Assembly (NCBI GenBank): GCA_008080735.1
Contig: SHMW01000005.1
Location: 1 to 64,000, forward strand
Length of the DNA stretch: 64,000 bases
From: Promethearchaeota archaeon
GTDB taxonomy: Archaea; Asgardarchaeota; Lokiarchaeia; Sigyniarchaeales; SOKP01
Reading direction: 5' to 3'
In this document: piece by piece, positions 41,070-50,542 of the stretch
How the letters are laid out: the number at the start of each line of letters is the position of its first letter
How positions within the stretch are numbered: the stretch's first letter is position 1
Position numbers and translations under genes: made by a program
Notes under the pieces: model-generated
What the model was told of the DNA's origin: nothing
What the model saw: the letters and a program-made list of their open reading frames with translations, nothing else
Databases searched by the model: none

Positions 41070-41991
41070 TATATGCACACTATCAGATAAAAATTACGCT
41101 TTATACGGCTTATGTTTATACGAGTCGTTATTGGAAACAACCAATAAAGATTTCATGTTACATTATCTATGTTTAGACGATGAAACAATGGATATAATGG
41201 ACTTACCGCAGATTAAATCATACCATATTAATGATTATAAAAAATTTAATGATTTCGAAATATTAAGACAGAACAATAAATCTACTCCCAATGGTCTTTC
41301 TAGTTGGCATTTTGCATTAGCATCATACTTTGTTCATAAATTGATTAATGTCCACCATGTTAATAATTGTTTGTATGTTGATTCTGATATTATGTTTTAC
41401 AATGATGTATCGAATATAATTTCTGAATGTGATAAACATAGTGTTGGGTTAATGACACACAAACATATGACGTATCGTAACATACTAAACAAACTTGATG
41501 TTGGTTATTATAATGTTGGTTTGGTATTCTTTAATAATGACGAATATGGAATTTTTGCTAGTGATTGGTGGAAAAACGTAGTCATCACTCCAAATAATAT
41601 TTGGCACGATTCATTAGGACAATGTTGGGATCAAAAATATTTAGAAGGTTTCCATATATTCCTACCAAACAATAGAATATTTGTGATAGATACTATATTC
41701 GGACATGGTGCTCCATGGAATTATTCACATTTGAAATTCGATTATAATAACAATAAACTAAAATGGATAGATGATGTTGGGTGTTTGACAGACCAAACAA
41801 ATATATACGAACAGGATTTGTATTTTATACACTTTTCCCATTTTACACCAGATTTTCCTAACGATAAATACAATATGGATCGCAGTGGAGAGTTTTGTAA
41901 TACTAAAATACAAAATAGACAAGATATAAAATGGTTTTATGACGATTACTTTGACAAACTGAAGAAGATTAAACAAAAATATGGAATTTGA
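41062..41991 (+). CDS. Glycosyltransferase, GT8-like
   Basis: Starts with a nucleotide-sugar strand (NICTLSDKNYALYGLCLYES). NCLYVDSDIMFYND supplies the DxD metal site near residue 110, and a GHGAPWNYSH segment lies toward the end. 309 aa. GT8 enzymes are retaining transferases using UDP-sugars; the exact sugar is unknown. Confidence 0.8.
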   Translation: MNNICTLSDKNYALYGLCLYESLLETTNKDFMLHYLCLDDETMDIMDLPQIKSYHINDYKKFNDFEILRQNNKSTPNGLSSWHFALASYFVHKLINVHHVNNCLYVDSDIMFYNDVSNIISECDKHSVGLMTHKHMTYRNILNKLDVGYYNVGLVFFNNDEYGIFASDWWKNVVITPNNIWHDSLGQCWDQKYLEGFHIFLPNNRIFVIDTIFGHGAPWNYSHLKFDYNNNKLKWIDDVGCLTDQTNIYEQDLYFIHFSHFTPDFPNDKYNMDRSGEFCNTKIQNRQDIKWFYDDYFDKLKKIKQKYGI

Positions 41992-41993
41992 TA

Positions 41994-42887
41994 ATGCCTA
42001 AAATCGCTTTTGGAATGATAGTTTTTAATGGCAACTATGTATTAAAAGAATGTCTAGAATCAATATATCCTTTTGCTAATCAAATACTTATAAGCGAAGG
42101 GCCGGTGTCATATTGGCAAAGAAAAGGATATACAACATCTGTTGACGGCACTAACGATGTATTGCATGAGTTTTATGATCCAGACAATAAAATAAAGATT
42201 GTTCATGGACAGTTTGAAGAAAAAGACGAACAGTGTAATGCTTATATGAAACACCTAAAAGATGAAAATGAATTTATCTGGAATATTGATAGTGATGAAG
42301 TGTTTAAAAATACAGATATGTGGACAATTTGCAAATTATTGGATGAGTATCCTATTACTTCTGTAGGATTTAAAAGTTATTCGTTTTATGGTGGTTTTGA
42401 TAATTATCTAACTGGATTTGAAGAAGCACATGAATTCATGCGAATCAGACGCATTTATCCCGGTTCATATTGGGCTACACATCGTCCTCCAACCATTGCA
42501 CATAAGATTAAAAACGTACAACCAGAAAGACATTTATCTAGCGATGTGTTATGGAAACAATGTCACATACGAATGTATCATTATAGCTATGTGTTTCCTA
42601 GACAGGTTAAAGAAAAGGTTTCATATTACAAATCTGACATAAGTAAAGACAACTGTATTGATAATTATTTTGAAAATATATATTTGCCATGGGTTAATGG
42701 AACTGATCAAGATAAAAAAAATATAGAGGAACAATGGGAAGGTGTCCATGAATTTAAACCTAAATACCGTGGCGAATGTTATACTGCCAAATTTGACAAT
42801 ACACATCCCGATGTGATTGTTAAAAACATAGAAGATTTAAAAACCAAATACGAAAATCAATTAAATGACTTGGCAAAACGGAATTAA
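41994..42887 (+). CDS. Glycosyltransferase, GT2-like
   Basis: IAFGMIVFNGNYVLKECLES opening and FIWNIDSDEVFKN, with its DxD, are typical of GT-A enzymes acting like family 2. ATG 41994 follows the upstream stop. 297 aa; the C-terminal half contains HPD and several Trp/Tyr that could form the acceptor site. Confidence 0.8.
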   Translation: MPKIAFGMIVFNGNYVLKECLESIYPFANQILISEGPVSYWQRKGYTTSVDGTNDVLHEFYDPDNKIKIVHGQFEEKDEQCNAYMKHLKDENEFIWNIDSDEVFKNTDMWTICKLLDEYPITSVGFKSYSFYGGFDNYLTGFEEAHEFMRIRRIYPGSYWATHRPPTIAHKIKNVQPERHLSSDVLWKQCHIRMYHYSYVFPRQVKEKVSYYKSDISKDNCIDNYFENIYLPWVNGTDQDKKNIEEQWEGVHEFKPKYRGECYTAKFDNTHPDVIVKNIEDLKTKYENQLNDLAKRN

Positions 42888-44094
42888 GGGATTTCAGGAA
42901 CAACTTAACCGCAACATTTCTGAGTTAAACAACGGTCAATATCCACCACACTGGATTCATTTTTTGCAGTATGTGGATAAAATAAAACACAAGATCAAAC
43001 GTGTTGTAGACTTGGGCTGTGGTGTTGGAATATATAAACCTTTACTAGAACGTCACTATCCAGAATTAGAATATATTGGTATAGATTTTGCACCAGAAGC
43101 AATTAAAATTGCTAAAAATCAATGGAACGCACCAAATAGTTTTAAACAATTAGATATATTTGATTTAGAAAAAGACTTTTTTAGATTAACAGATGTAGTA
43201 GTTTTGAATGGTATTTTAGATATCATGGAAGATAGTCTAAAATTAACTAAATTTATATTTGAATTTAATTTACTACATCTTATATTGCAAAGAGTTCATA
43301 TAACCGATGGTCCTACAGAATGTGACAAATATCAAGCGTATTCAGATATAGAATCGTATGACTGTAAAGTTAATAAAAATGCATTCGAATCGTTATTAGA
43401 AGAATATTGTTACAAATATGAAAAACAACAAGTAATAGATCATTACAACTATTTACTAACTAGTAATAAACAATTAGCATTTATACATTTACCTAAGACC
43501 GCCGGAACTTTTATAGGCGAATTGGCTAAATTAAACAACAGTATGCATATACATGGCCATAAATCTATTAGGGATATAGACAAGCCATATAAATACATTA
43601 ATATAGGGTTTGTTAGAAATCCATGGGATTGGCATGTTTCTAGGTATTTTTATTTATGCCAGCGTGTAGATAATGTATCAAACAGGAAAATATTAGAACA
43701 AGGTATATCTATTAATAATGATTATGGACTTTCATCAATCGAGCTAAGAGAAAAATATCCAACTTTGTGCGATTATATCTGCAATTACAAAAGCTCTATG
43801 TCAAATAGATTTTGGATGTCTGATATATATAATTATATGTTCTATGATCTGGATCGTAAATATTACATAGATTTTATAGGAAAGATAGAAAACCTAAACG
43901 AAGACTTGTCATATATATATAAACACCTTGATATAGAATTACCAGAACCAACGCCTTATATAAAAGAAAACTGCACAAACAAAAGTAAACATGAGCATTA
44001 TTCTGTTTATTATGACGATAAATTAATAGATATGATATACAATAAAGAGTTCGATATAATTGATAGATACGGATATACATTTGAAAGGCCATAA
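42865..44094 (+). CDS. SAM methyltransferase-sulfotransferase fusion
   Basis: N-terminal half is a class I methyltransferase (VVDLGCGVGIYKPLLER, then YIGIDFAPEA). The C-terminal half, from about residue 200, is a PAPS-dependent sulfotransferase: HLPKTAGTF (P210-T215) and FVRNPWDWHVSRYF. 409 aa with both domains apparently complete. It would methylate and sulfate the same glycan or act in sequence. I have no recollection of this exact fusion as a named family. Confidence 0.85.
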   Translation: MTWQNGIKGFQEQLNRNISELNNGQYPPHWIHFLQYVDKIKHKIKRVVDLGCGVGIYKPLLERHYPELEYIGIDFAPEAIKIAKNQWNAPNSFKQLDIFDLEKDFFRLTDVVVLNGILDIMEDSLKLTKFIFEFNLLHLILQRVHITDGPTECDKYQAYSDIESYDCKVNKNAFESLLEEYCYKYEKQQVIDHYNYLLTSNKQLAFIHLPKTAGTFIGELAKLNNSMHIHGHKSIRDIDKPYKYINIGFVRNPWDWHVSRYFYLCQRVDNVSNRKILEQGISINNDYGLSSIELREKYPTLCDYICNYKSSMSNRFWMSDIYNYMFYDLDRKYYIDFIGKIENLNEDLSYIYKHLDIELPEPTPYIKENCTNKSKHEHYSVYYDDKLIDMIYNKEFDIIDRYGYTFERP

Positions 44095-44095
44095 A

Positions 44096-45082
44096 ATGCG
44101 AGCTTTAGTTGCAGGTGCAGGTGGTTTTATAGGTGGTCATTTGGTCAAGTCTTTACTGGACGATGGCTATGAAGTTCTAGGTGTTGATATCAAACCAATA
44201 GAAGATTGGCATCAAGTCCACGATAATTCGCTCAATATATATAACACAGATCTTAGATCAATATATTATTGTAATGAAGTAACAAAGAATATAGACGAAT
44301 GCTACAACTTAGCATGTGACATGGGTGGTATGGGTTTTATTGAAAATAATAAAGCTCAGTGTATGATTTCAGTATTAATAAACACGCATTTATTAATTTC
44401 AGGAACGACCAACGGCGTATCGAAACATTTTTTCAGTTCTTCAGCCTGTGTTTATGCTGCTGACAAACAAATTAAAGATGGCTATGATGTTTCGCCTTTG
44501 AAAGAATCAGATGCATATCCTGCTATGCCAGAAGATGGCTATGGATGGGAAAAGCTGTTCTCCGAAAGAATGTGTCGTCATTTTACCGAAGATTTTAATT
44601 TGGATACTCGTGTTGCTAGATTTCACAATGTTTATGGTCCATATGGCACTTGGACAGGAGGAAGGGAAAAGGCTCCAGCCGCTATATGTCGTAAAGTGAT
44701 AGAAGCTAAAAAGAATGGAACTAATGAAATTGAAATATGGGGAGACGGCAATCAAGCAAGAACATTTACCTATATTACAGACTGCATATATGGTATCAGA
44801 CAACTAATGAAGTTGGAGAAGAACAATCCTATCGAACCTATCAATATAGGATCTTCAGAATTAGTAACAATTAATGATTTAGTTTCTATAGTGGAAGAAA
44901 TAGCGGGAATTACATTAGATAGAAATTATATTTTAGATGCCCCAAAGGGTGTTCCCGGTAGAAGTAGTAATAACAATTTGATAAAAGAAAAATTAGGATG
45001 GGAACCATCCGTATCGCTTAAACAAGGTATGGAAGAAACTTATAAGTGGATTGAACAGGAATATGATAGAAATACATTATAA
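44096..45082 (+). CDS. NAD-dependent epimerase, GDP-mannose 3,5-epimerase-like
   Basis: Rossmann GAGGFIGG at residues 7-14, YGWEK for catalytic Tyr/Lys, and segments that closely follow GDP-mannose 3,5-epimerase: ACDMGGMGFIENN, LKESDAYPAMPED, RFHNVYGPYGTWTGGREKAP and WGDGNQARTFTYI. That enzyme makes GDP-L-galactose/gulose. ATG 44096 chosen over an upstream in-frame start. Feeds the transferases around it, plausibly the GT11 and GT10 genes. Confidence 0.88.
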   Translation: MRALVAGAGGFIGGHLVKSLLDDGYEVLGVDIKPIEDWHQVHDNSLNIYNTDLRSIYYCNEVTKNIDECYNLACDMGGMGFIENNKAQCMISVLINTHLLISGTTNGVSKHFFSSSACVYAADKQIKDGYDVSPLKESDAYPAMPEDGYGWEKLFSERMCRHFTEDFNLDTRVARFHNVYGPYGTWTGGREKAPAAICRKVIEAKKNGTNEIEIWGDGNQARTFTYITDCIYGIRQLMKLEKNNPIEPINIGSSELVTINDLVSIVEEIAGITLDRNYILDAPKGVPGRSSNNNLIKEKLGWEPSVSLKQGMEETYKWIEQEYDRNTL

Positions 45083-45866
45083 AGGCAGGCTTGGTAATAA
45101 TATATTTCAATACTGTTTAGGTAGAATTATAGCATTAAGATTTGGATATGCTGTAAAAATTTCTAATGGCCAGCATTTAAATATAATGCCAGAAATAGAC
45201 GGTAAGAAAGTATCTCATCCTGTCGATCTTATTGGCAATAAAAATCATTATGTTATTATTAATGGCGATCATGACAGAAAATTTGTGTTGTCAGGATTTT
45301 ATCAACGATATGAGTATTACAAAGATTATAAAGATAGTATTAAAAATTGGATCAAGTTACCTAGTGTAGATATAGATTTGCCCGATAAAGACGATTTAGT
45401 TCTACATGTTCGTGGTGGTGATCTGTGGGGCAACAAGAATCATCCTGTTAATGAACATCACACTCCTGCTCCATACTTTTATTATAAACAAATAATTGAG
45501 AATTTTAAAGGTAATAATATTTATATTGTTACTGAAAAATCCGATGATATTGTTATAAAGAAGATTCAGGATAATTTTAACTGTAAGGTTATTTCTAGAT
45601 CTCCGATAGAAGATTTTATATTTATGATGAACGCCAGTGAAATCGCTTTGTCTGTAAGTACTTTATCTTGGTGGGCCGCTTGGTTGTCGAATGCATACAA
45701 GGTACACTTTCCTAAGTTTGGCATGTGGCATCCAGATACAGGCAGTGATGTTGACCTACATGTTGACGAATCGCGATATGTTTACCATGAGATTGGCAAA
45801 ATGAATACTTGGTCAGCATCTGAAGAACAAAAGCGAATGATTTTAAGTGATAATAATGAATTTTAA
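45063..45866 (+). CDS. GT11-like alpha-1,2-fucosyltransferase
   Basis: GRLGNNIFQYCLGRIIA at the N-terminus, LHVRGGDLW (HxRxGD) in the middle and LSVSTLSWWAAWLSN near the end are the GT11 hallmarks. 267 aa. These use GDP-fucose or, by extension, a related GDP-L-sugar; with the epimerase next door GDP-L-galactose is a plausible donor. Confidence 0.88.
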   Translation: MIEIHYKGRLGNNIFQYCLGRIIALRFGYAVKISNGQHLNIMPEIDGKKVSHPVDLIGNKNHYVIINGDHDRKFVLSGFYQRYEYYKDYKDSIKNWIKLPSVDIDLPDKDDLVLHVRGGDLWGNKNHPVNEHHTPAPYFYYKQIIENFKGNNIYIVTEKSDDIVIKKIQDNFNCKVISRSPIEDFIFMMNASEIALSVSTLSWWAAWLSNAYKVHFPKFGMWHPDTGSDVDLHVDESRYVYHEIGKMNTWSASEEQKRMILSDNNEF

Positions 45867-46530
45867 TATAGCCAACAATTGCCAAATAGAACCACATAAG
45901 TTTTTAGATGATTTATATATGTTGGTCGAAACTCATGGAGATAAATCTTTTGTTGATGTGGGTGCCTATGATGGTATAGATGGGTCTAACACCAGTTGCT
46001 TAGCAGAAAAATATTGGCCAGGATTGATGATAGAAGCAAATAAACAATCGTATAATAAATGCAAGCAATTGTATAAAGATTTTCCCGATATAAATGTTAT
46101 CAACACAGCTATATCTAACAAAAGACAAAAGTTGGATATGACACTATCCGGTCCAATGTCTACACTTGCCATTGATAATCAACCGTTGATGAATAGAGTT
46201 AAACAACGTAAATTTTCTTTAGCCAAAGTTCAGTGTCAAACGCTTGATGATGTTTTATATGAATATGAATACGAAAAAATTGGTGTTTTATCGGTAGATG
46301 TCGAAGGTTATGAATATAAAGTTTTAGAAGGATTCGATATACAAAAATTCAGACCGTCTTTATGTATAATTGAATGTCACGAAGGTACAAACCCTTCTAC
46401 ACAAGAAATTTCCGAGTTTTACCAAAAAGAGTTGGTTGACAACATAAACAAATACTTTGCAAAAAATGATTATAGTAAGATTTATTGTGATCATATTAAT
46501 AATATTTATATAGATGAATATATACGATAA
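45856..46530 (+). CDS. FkbM-family methyltransferase, copy 1
   Basis: SFVDVGAYDGIDGSNTSCL (SAM site), LMIEAN, TLDDVL and VLSVDVEGYEYKVLEGF are the FkbM signature in order. 224 aa. O-methylation of a sugar hydroxyl is the known activity of the family. ATG 45856 overlaps the GT11 stop. Confidence 0.9.
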   Translation: MNFNIANNCQIEPHKFLDDLYMLVETHGDKSFVDVGAYDGIDGSNTSCLAEKYWPGLMIEANKQSYNKCKQLYKDFPDINVINTAISNKRQKLDMTLSGPMSTLAIDNQPLMNRVKQRKFSLAKVQCQTLDDVLYEYEYEKIGVLSVDVEGYEYKVLEGFDIQKFRPSLCIIECHEGTNPSTQEISEFYQKELVDNINKYFAKNDYSKIYCDHINNIYIDEYIR

Positions 46531-47140
46531 GCTAAAATTAATATTACCGTCAGAAGATGCTGTCATTATAGAAATAGGAATGCATTATGGAGAAGATACG
46601 TTGCGTATCTTGGACATTGTAGATTCTTGCTCATACTATGGCTTTGAGCCAGATCCAAGAAATATAAAAAAAATACAAAAACTAGGAATAGACAAGAAAA
46701 TAAAATTTTATCCAATCGCTGTTTCTAACTTTGTTGGTAATACTACAATGTTTCTTTCGTCGGGATCCCTTCATATTAATGACAACTGGACGGGATCTTC
46801 TTCAATACTTCAACCAAAAGAACATATACAACATTTCCCATGGTGTAAATTTAATGAATGTGTAGATGTACACACCACTACATTAGATTGTTTTACCAAA
46901 GATAATAATATAAATTTCGTAGATTTTATCTGGATGGACGCCCAAGGTGCCGAATATAAAATATTGTCTAAAGGTAAAGAAACCTTACAAAATACTAAAT
47001 ATTTATACTTTGAATATTATAATAGTGAAATGTATTCTGGACAAAAAACATTGACAGAAATATTATACTCACTTGGAAATAATTGGGAAATTATTAAACA
47101 ATATCCATCTGATATACTGCTGAAAAACACTAAATTATGA
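46514..47140 (+). CDS. FkbM-family methyltransferase, copy 2
   Basis: IIEIGMHYGEDTLRIL, YYGFEPDP, TTTLDCF and WMDAQGAEYKIL match FkbM. 208 aa, diverged from copy 1, so probably methylates a different position or sugar. Overlaps both neighbours. Confidence 0.87.
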   Translation: MNIYDKLKLILPSEDAVIIEIGMHYGEDTLRILDIVDSCSYYGFEPDPRNIKKIQKLGIDKKIKFYPIAVSNFVGNTTMFLSSGSLHINDNWTGSSSILQPKEHIQHFPWCKFNECVDVHTTTLDCFTKDNNINFVDFIWMDAQGAEYKILSKGKETLQNTKYLYFEYYNSEMYSGQKTLTEILYSLGNNWEIIKQYPSDILLKNTKL

Positions 47141-48111
47141 AGAAAATTGATTTATTTAAAGTTAACAATTATTCATTAACACCAATGACTTATGATCATT
47201 TGCTACATGGATCTGTAGTTAAAGAGTTTGAACAAAAGATAGCAAGTTTTGTAGGTGCCAAATATGCTGTTGCACTTAATAGTGCTACGTCTGCCATCTT
47301 TCTATCAATGAAAATTTTGTCTCCAGATACAGCCATTATTCCAAGTATGATTCCACCAGTAGTACCAAATGCTATACGTAATGCTGGTTGTAATGTTATA
47401 TTTAATATTAACGATATCAATTGGGTTGGTGGTCCATACAGAATCAAATTTACTGGTAGAAACGAACAGTTTAGACTGATAGACTCGGCACAACATATTA
47501 GTAAAAATCAATATATATCAAGTTATAATTCTTCCAAAGATGATGTTGCTATAGTCTATAGTTTTTATCCAACCAAGCCCATTGGAGGTATAGATGGTGG
47601 TATTATTGTTTCTGACAATAAAGGATTTATCGATAAAGTTAGGATGATGGCATATAACGGCATGGATCATAGTGATAATAGTTGGGATAGAGAACCAATA
47701 GATTATGGTTGGAAAATGTATATGAGTTCTACACAAGCAGATTTTGCACTTAGAAGTTTTTACGATTTTAAACACAACATTGTTAAATTAGATTATATTC
47801 GACAACTCTATAATAAATTATTTAGGATTAATAACTATAGTTATCATTTATATAGGATTCGTGTCTATAACAATATTGATTTTATAAAATATGCAAACAA
47901 AAATCAGATAACATGTGGTATACATTATAAATACTGCCATAAACAAAATATATATAAACAGCCTGGGTTTTCCACAGTTGGAACTGACGATAATTTAGAC
48001 GAAACATTCGTAAGTATTCCTTTCCATGTTGGTATGAATGACGATCAGGTGAATTATATAGGTGATAAATATTATGAATATATGCAAGATAAGAAATCCA
48101 CAAAGTCTTAA
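47137..48111 (+). CDS. DegT/DnrJ/EryC1 sugar aminotransferase
   Basis: GAKYAVALNSATSAIFLS (cofactor-binding start), IDSAQHI (Asp that contacts PLP) and SFYPTKPIGGIDGG with PLP Lys147. 324 aa, a little short. Transfers an amino group to a keto-sugar nucleotide. With the FdtA-like gene next to it, a dTDP-3-amino-3,6-dideoxyhexose is the likely product. Confidence 0.9.
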   Translation: MKKIDLFKVNNYSLTPMTYDHLLHGSVVKEFEQKIASFVGAKYAVALNSATSAIFLSMKILSPDTAIIPSMIPPVVPNAIRNAGCNVIFNINDINWVGGPYRIKFTGRNEQFRLIDSAQHISKNQYISSYNSSKDDVAIVYSFYPTKPIGGIDGGIIVSDNKGFIDKVRMMAYNGMDHSDNSWDREPIDYGWKMYMSSTQADFALRSFYDFKHNIVKLDYIRQLYNKLFRINNYSYHLYRIRVYNNIDFIKYANKNQITCGIHYKYCHKQNIYKQPGFSTVGTDDNLDETFVSIPFHVGMNDDQVNYIGDKYYEYMQDKKSTKS

Positions 48112-48490
48112 AACATTCATCGATCGTGATGGTCGGCTAACACCAGTTGAATTTTACGATGTACCGTTTAAACCTAAACGTATGTTCTATGTTACCAATG
48201 TGCCTAAAAATGATATACGCGGAGGACACGCACATTATGAAACACAACAACTGCTGATATGTATTGACGGTAGGATAGGTGTCATGTTGTTTGATGGATA
48301 TAATGAACATTATACCGTAATAGAAAAAGACGAAGCGGTATTTGTAGATAAAATGATATGGGATTCTCAAATATTTTTGACAGGTAACGATGTTATGGTA
48401 TCTTTATGTTCTACCAATTATGACAAAAACGATTATATTGAGAATAAGGAACAATTTATAAAATTAGTTAAGGATAAGTCATATGAATGA
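48074..48490 (+). CDS. FdtA/QdtA-like dTDP-keto-sugar 3,4-ketoisomerase
   Basis: Cupin fold with DGRLTPVEF, FYVTNVPKNDIRGGHAHYET (metal/catalytic His) and LLICIDGRI. 138 aa as in FdtA. Converts dTDP-4-keto-6-deoxyglucose to the 3-keto isomer, the substrate of DegT-type FdtB. RmlA and RmlB are not seen here and are probably supplied by the host. Start taken as ATG 48074. Confidence 0.85.
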   Translation: MNICKIRNPQSLKTFIDRDGRLTPVEFYDVPFKPKRMFYVTNVPKNDIRGGHAHYETQQLLICIDGRIGVMLFDGYNEHYTVIEKDEAVFVDKMIWDSQIFLTGNDVMVSLCSTNYDKNDYIENKEQFIKLVKDKSYE

Positions 48491-49226
48491 AATAATAAGA
48501 AATTTATCTAATAAGATAACCAAACCTGTTACTGTATTTGATTTAGAAACAACAGATGTAGATCATAATACATGTGATATTGTCCAATTCTACGGTTGTC
48601 GAGTTTCTAAAGATAAAGACCCATTAGAAATTTCGTTTATCTGTAAACCTAGAATTCCAATAGAAAATGGTGCTGCTGAAGTACATGGTATAACCAACGA
48701 AATAGCAGACACTTATAGTGGTATACAAACACATATCAAACGTGTTTATGAATTGTTTGCTAATGCAGACGTGGCCGGATACAATATTAAGAGGTTCGAT
48801 TTGCCAGTTATGGATAGAATTTTAAGAGAATTTGGTTTTCATGATACTTTTAAGGATTCATATATATATGATGCATATCCAATATACTTGACACATTCAC
48901 CAAGAAATTTATCAGAATCATATAAATATTATTTACAAAAAGAATTAAAAGATGCACATGACGCATCGGCTGATTCTCTAGCTACTATAGAAATAATTAA
49001 CGCCCAGTTAGATAAAGAAAACAAAAACTTAATTGATTTATCAGATAATCCTAATGACAGAGTGGGATTTAGCGATCATATTATTATAGAGGGTGGAAAC
49101 CATATTATAAACTTTGGTAAATACAAAGGAACATTGGTTAAAGATGTTGACAAAGGTTTCTTAAAATGGGTGTTGAACAAGGATTTTCCAGAACCAGTTA
49201 AAAGCGTGATAAAAAGGTATGTCTGA
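48483..49226 (+). CDS. dnaQ: DnaQ-type proofreading exonuclease with DUF3820-like tail
   Basis: ExoI TVFDLETTDVD, ExoII VAGYNIKRFDLPVMD and ExoIII DAHDASADSLATIE are complete. The C-terminal NFGKYKGTLVKDVDKGFLKW resembles DUF3820. 247 aa. As the first gene of the replication block it is the best candidate for the epsilon subunit of the split Pol III. Confidence 0.88.
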   Translation: MNEIIRNLSNKITKPVTVFDLETTDVDHNTCDIVQFYGCRVSKDKDPLEISFICKPRIPIENGAAEVHGITNEIADTYSGIQTHIKRVYELFANADVAGYNIKRFDLPVMDRILREFGFHDTFKDSYIYDAYPIYLTHSPRNLSESYKYYLQKELKDAHDASADSLATIEIINAQLDKENKNLIDLSDNPNDRVGFSDHIIIEGGNHIINFGKYKGTLVKDVDKGFLKWVLNKDFPEPVKSVIKRYV

Positions 49227-49657
49227 TGTTATCAGAACAATCCAAAAAAGCTATAGAAAACATAATGATTAATGATATAATCATTAACCATATAGAGGAT
49301 AATGATTTTATTGTAGAACTTGTAAGTAAAAAGTGTCATAAAGAAATTTTGTATAACCAATTTAAACAGGACACAAAACAATCTAATTCCATATATCAGA
49401 TTGTATCATTTGCAAAAATTGTAATTAGAAATGAAACCAATGGGTTTGCTAAATTAGATAGAATATATCTACCAACAGATATATATAATAAACTAAAATC
49501 TCAGTCTGAAGGCAAAAACTTTACTATTTATGGAGTTAAAGTTCTTGAAACTACACACAGAAAGTGTGAATGGATAGCGGCTATTGCTAAGTGCGATGAA
49601 ATATCTAACAGATCTCTTGGATACAAGGTTGTAATCGATGGCGAAATCGAGATTTGA
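49226..49657 (+). CDS. Hypothetical protein, 143 aa
   Basis: Starts within the upstream stop (TGATG). Mixed alpha/beta. MLSEQSKKAIENIMIND opening, no known motif. Replication-block context only. Confidence 0.65.
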   Translation: MLSEQSKKAIENIMINDIIINHIEDNDFIVELVSKKCHKEILYNQFKQDTKQSNSIYQIVSFAKIVIRNETNGFAKLDRIYLPTDIYNKLKSQSEGKNFTIYGVKVLETTHRKCEWIAAIAKCDEISNRSLGYKVVIDGEIEI

Positions 49658-50204
49658 TTACAGAAGCAAAAGTGCATTCAAGAAAGATATTAAGCAATCT
49701 TCGATAGAAGAAGCTGAAATAGCAATTCGTATCGCTGTTGACATCAGTGAAAGACTAGGATTTTGGACTGATATAATACCATTTGGCACAGACTATACTG
49801 GTGAATTTAAAAAAGATGTCAATCATGTAAATCTAGAACCAGATTATATCATATGTGGCGTTCCTATAGAAATAACAAGGTCTAAAAATATATGTCATAC
49901 TTATTTTCACGAAAAGGTTGCTAAAACCAATTTTTGCATTAAGAATAATTATGAGATGTGTTTTGTTAATGGATTCAAGTTAGACAATCCAAAATATATT
50001 ATGATAAATTCTGAACAACTTAAAACTTTTACACAATTAGCTTTATTGACATATGGTAAGATTAAACATTACCACAGTGGTAGTAAACCTTGTTATAAAT
50101 ACAATATAAAATGGTTTGATGGATTGTGGCGTGATTTACCACCAATACCCAATGATATACCGAAGAACTATCGATCCATACTAAAGGATGTTAAATGTCA
50201 ATAG
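49638..50204 (+). CDS. Hypothetical protein, possible PD-(D/E)xK nuclease, 188 aa
   Basis: EPDYIICGVPIEITRSK has the spacing of a PD...ExT/K active site, and an EKVAKTNFCIKNNYE helix follows, as in small nuclease folds. The N-terminus is helical. Evidence is limited to this pattern. It overlaps neighbours on both sides. Confidence 0.5.
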   Translation: MAKSRFDYRSKSAFKKDIKQSSIEEAEIAIRIAVDISERLGFWTDIIPFGTDYTGEFKKDVNHVNLEPDYIICGVPIEITRSKNICHTYFHEKVAKTNFCIKNNYEMCFVNGFKLDNPKYIMINSEQLKTFTQLALLTYGKIKHYHSGSKPCYKYNIKWFDGLWRDLPPIPNDIPKNYRSILKDVKCQ

Positions 50205-50542
50205 CAAACTGTAATGTGTATAGGGTGTATAGATGCTGTAATTGTAAGGCTGAGATTGGAATAAACCAACTAGCATCTGATGATTGGTTTAAAAATTGCC
50301 CAATGTGTAAGCAGGATGAATTGATTATTAAATCTGCTAAATTATCAATTAATACTATTGTTGATGGTCAAACTCCACAAACTATTGGGTCATTAGCTGA
50401 TAAAAACAGAGATATTAAACTTAAGAATGGAGAGATTAAAGAGAAGAAAAAACCACCTAGGCCATGGTGGCGTAAATCAGATAAGATTAATTTTGATATA
50501 CTTAAAAATCCAAGAAGATATATAGAAACCGGTAAAACATAA
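50195..50542 (+). CDS. Zinc-ribbon protein, 115 aa
   Basis: CCNCKAEIG and NCPMCKQDE form a two-knuckle ribbon (about residues 14-40), followed by a basic disordered tail (EKKKPPRPWWRKS). May bind DNA or RNA. Coupled to the next gene by overlap. Confidence 0.65.
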   Translation: MSIANCNVYRVYRCCNCKAEIGINQLASDDWFKNCPMCKQDELIIKSAKLSINTIVDGQTPQTIGSLADKNRDIKLKNGEIKEKKKPPRPWWRKSDKINFDILKNPRRYIETGKT

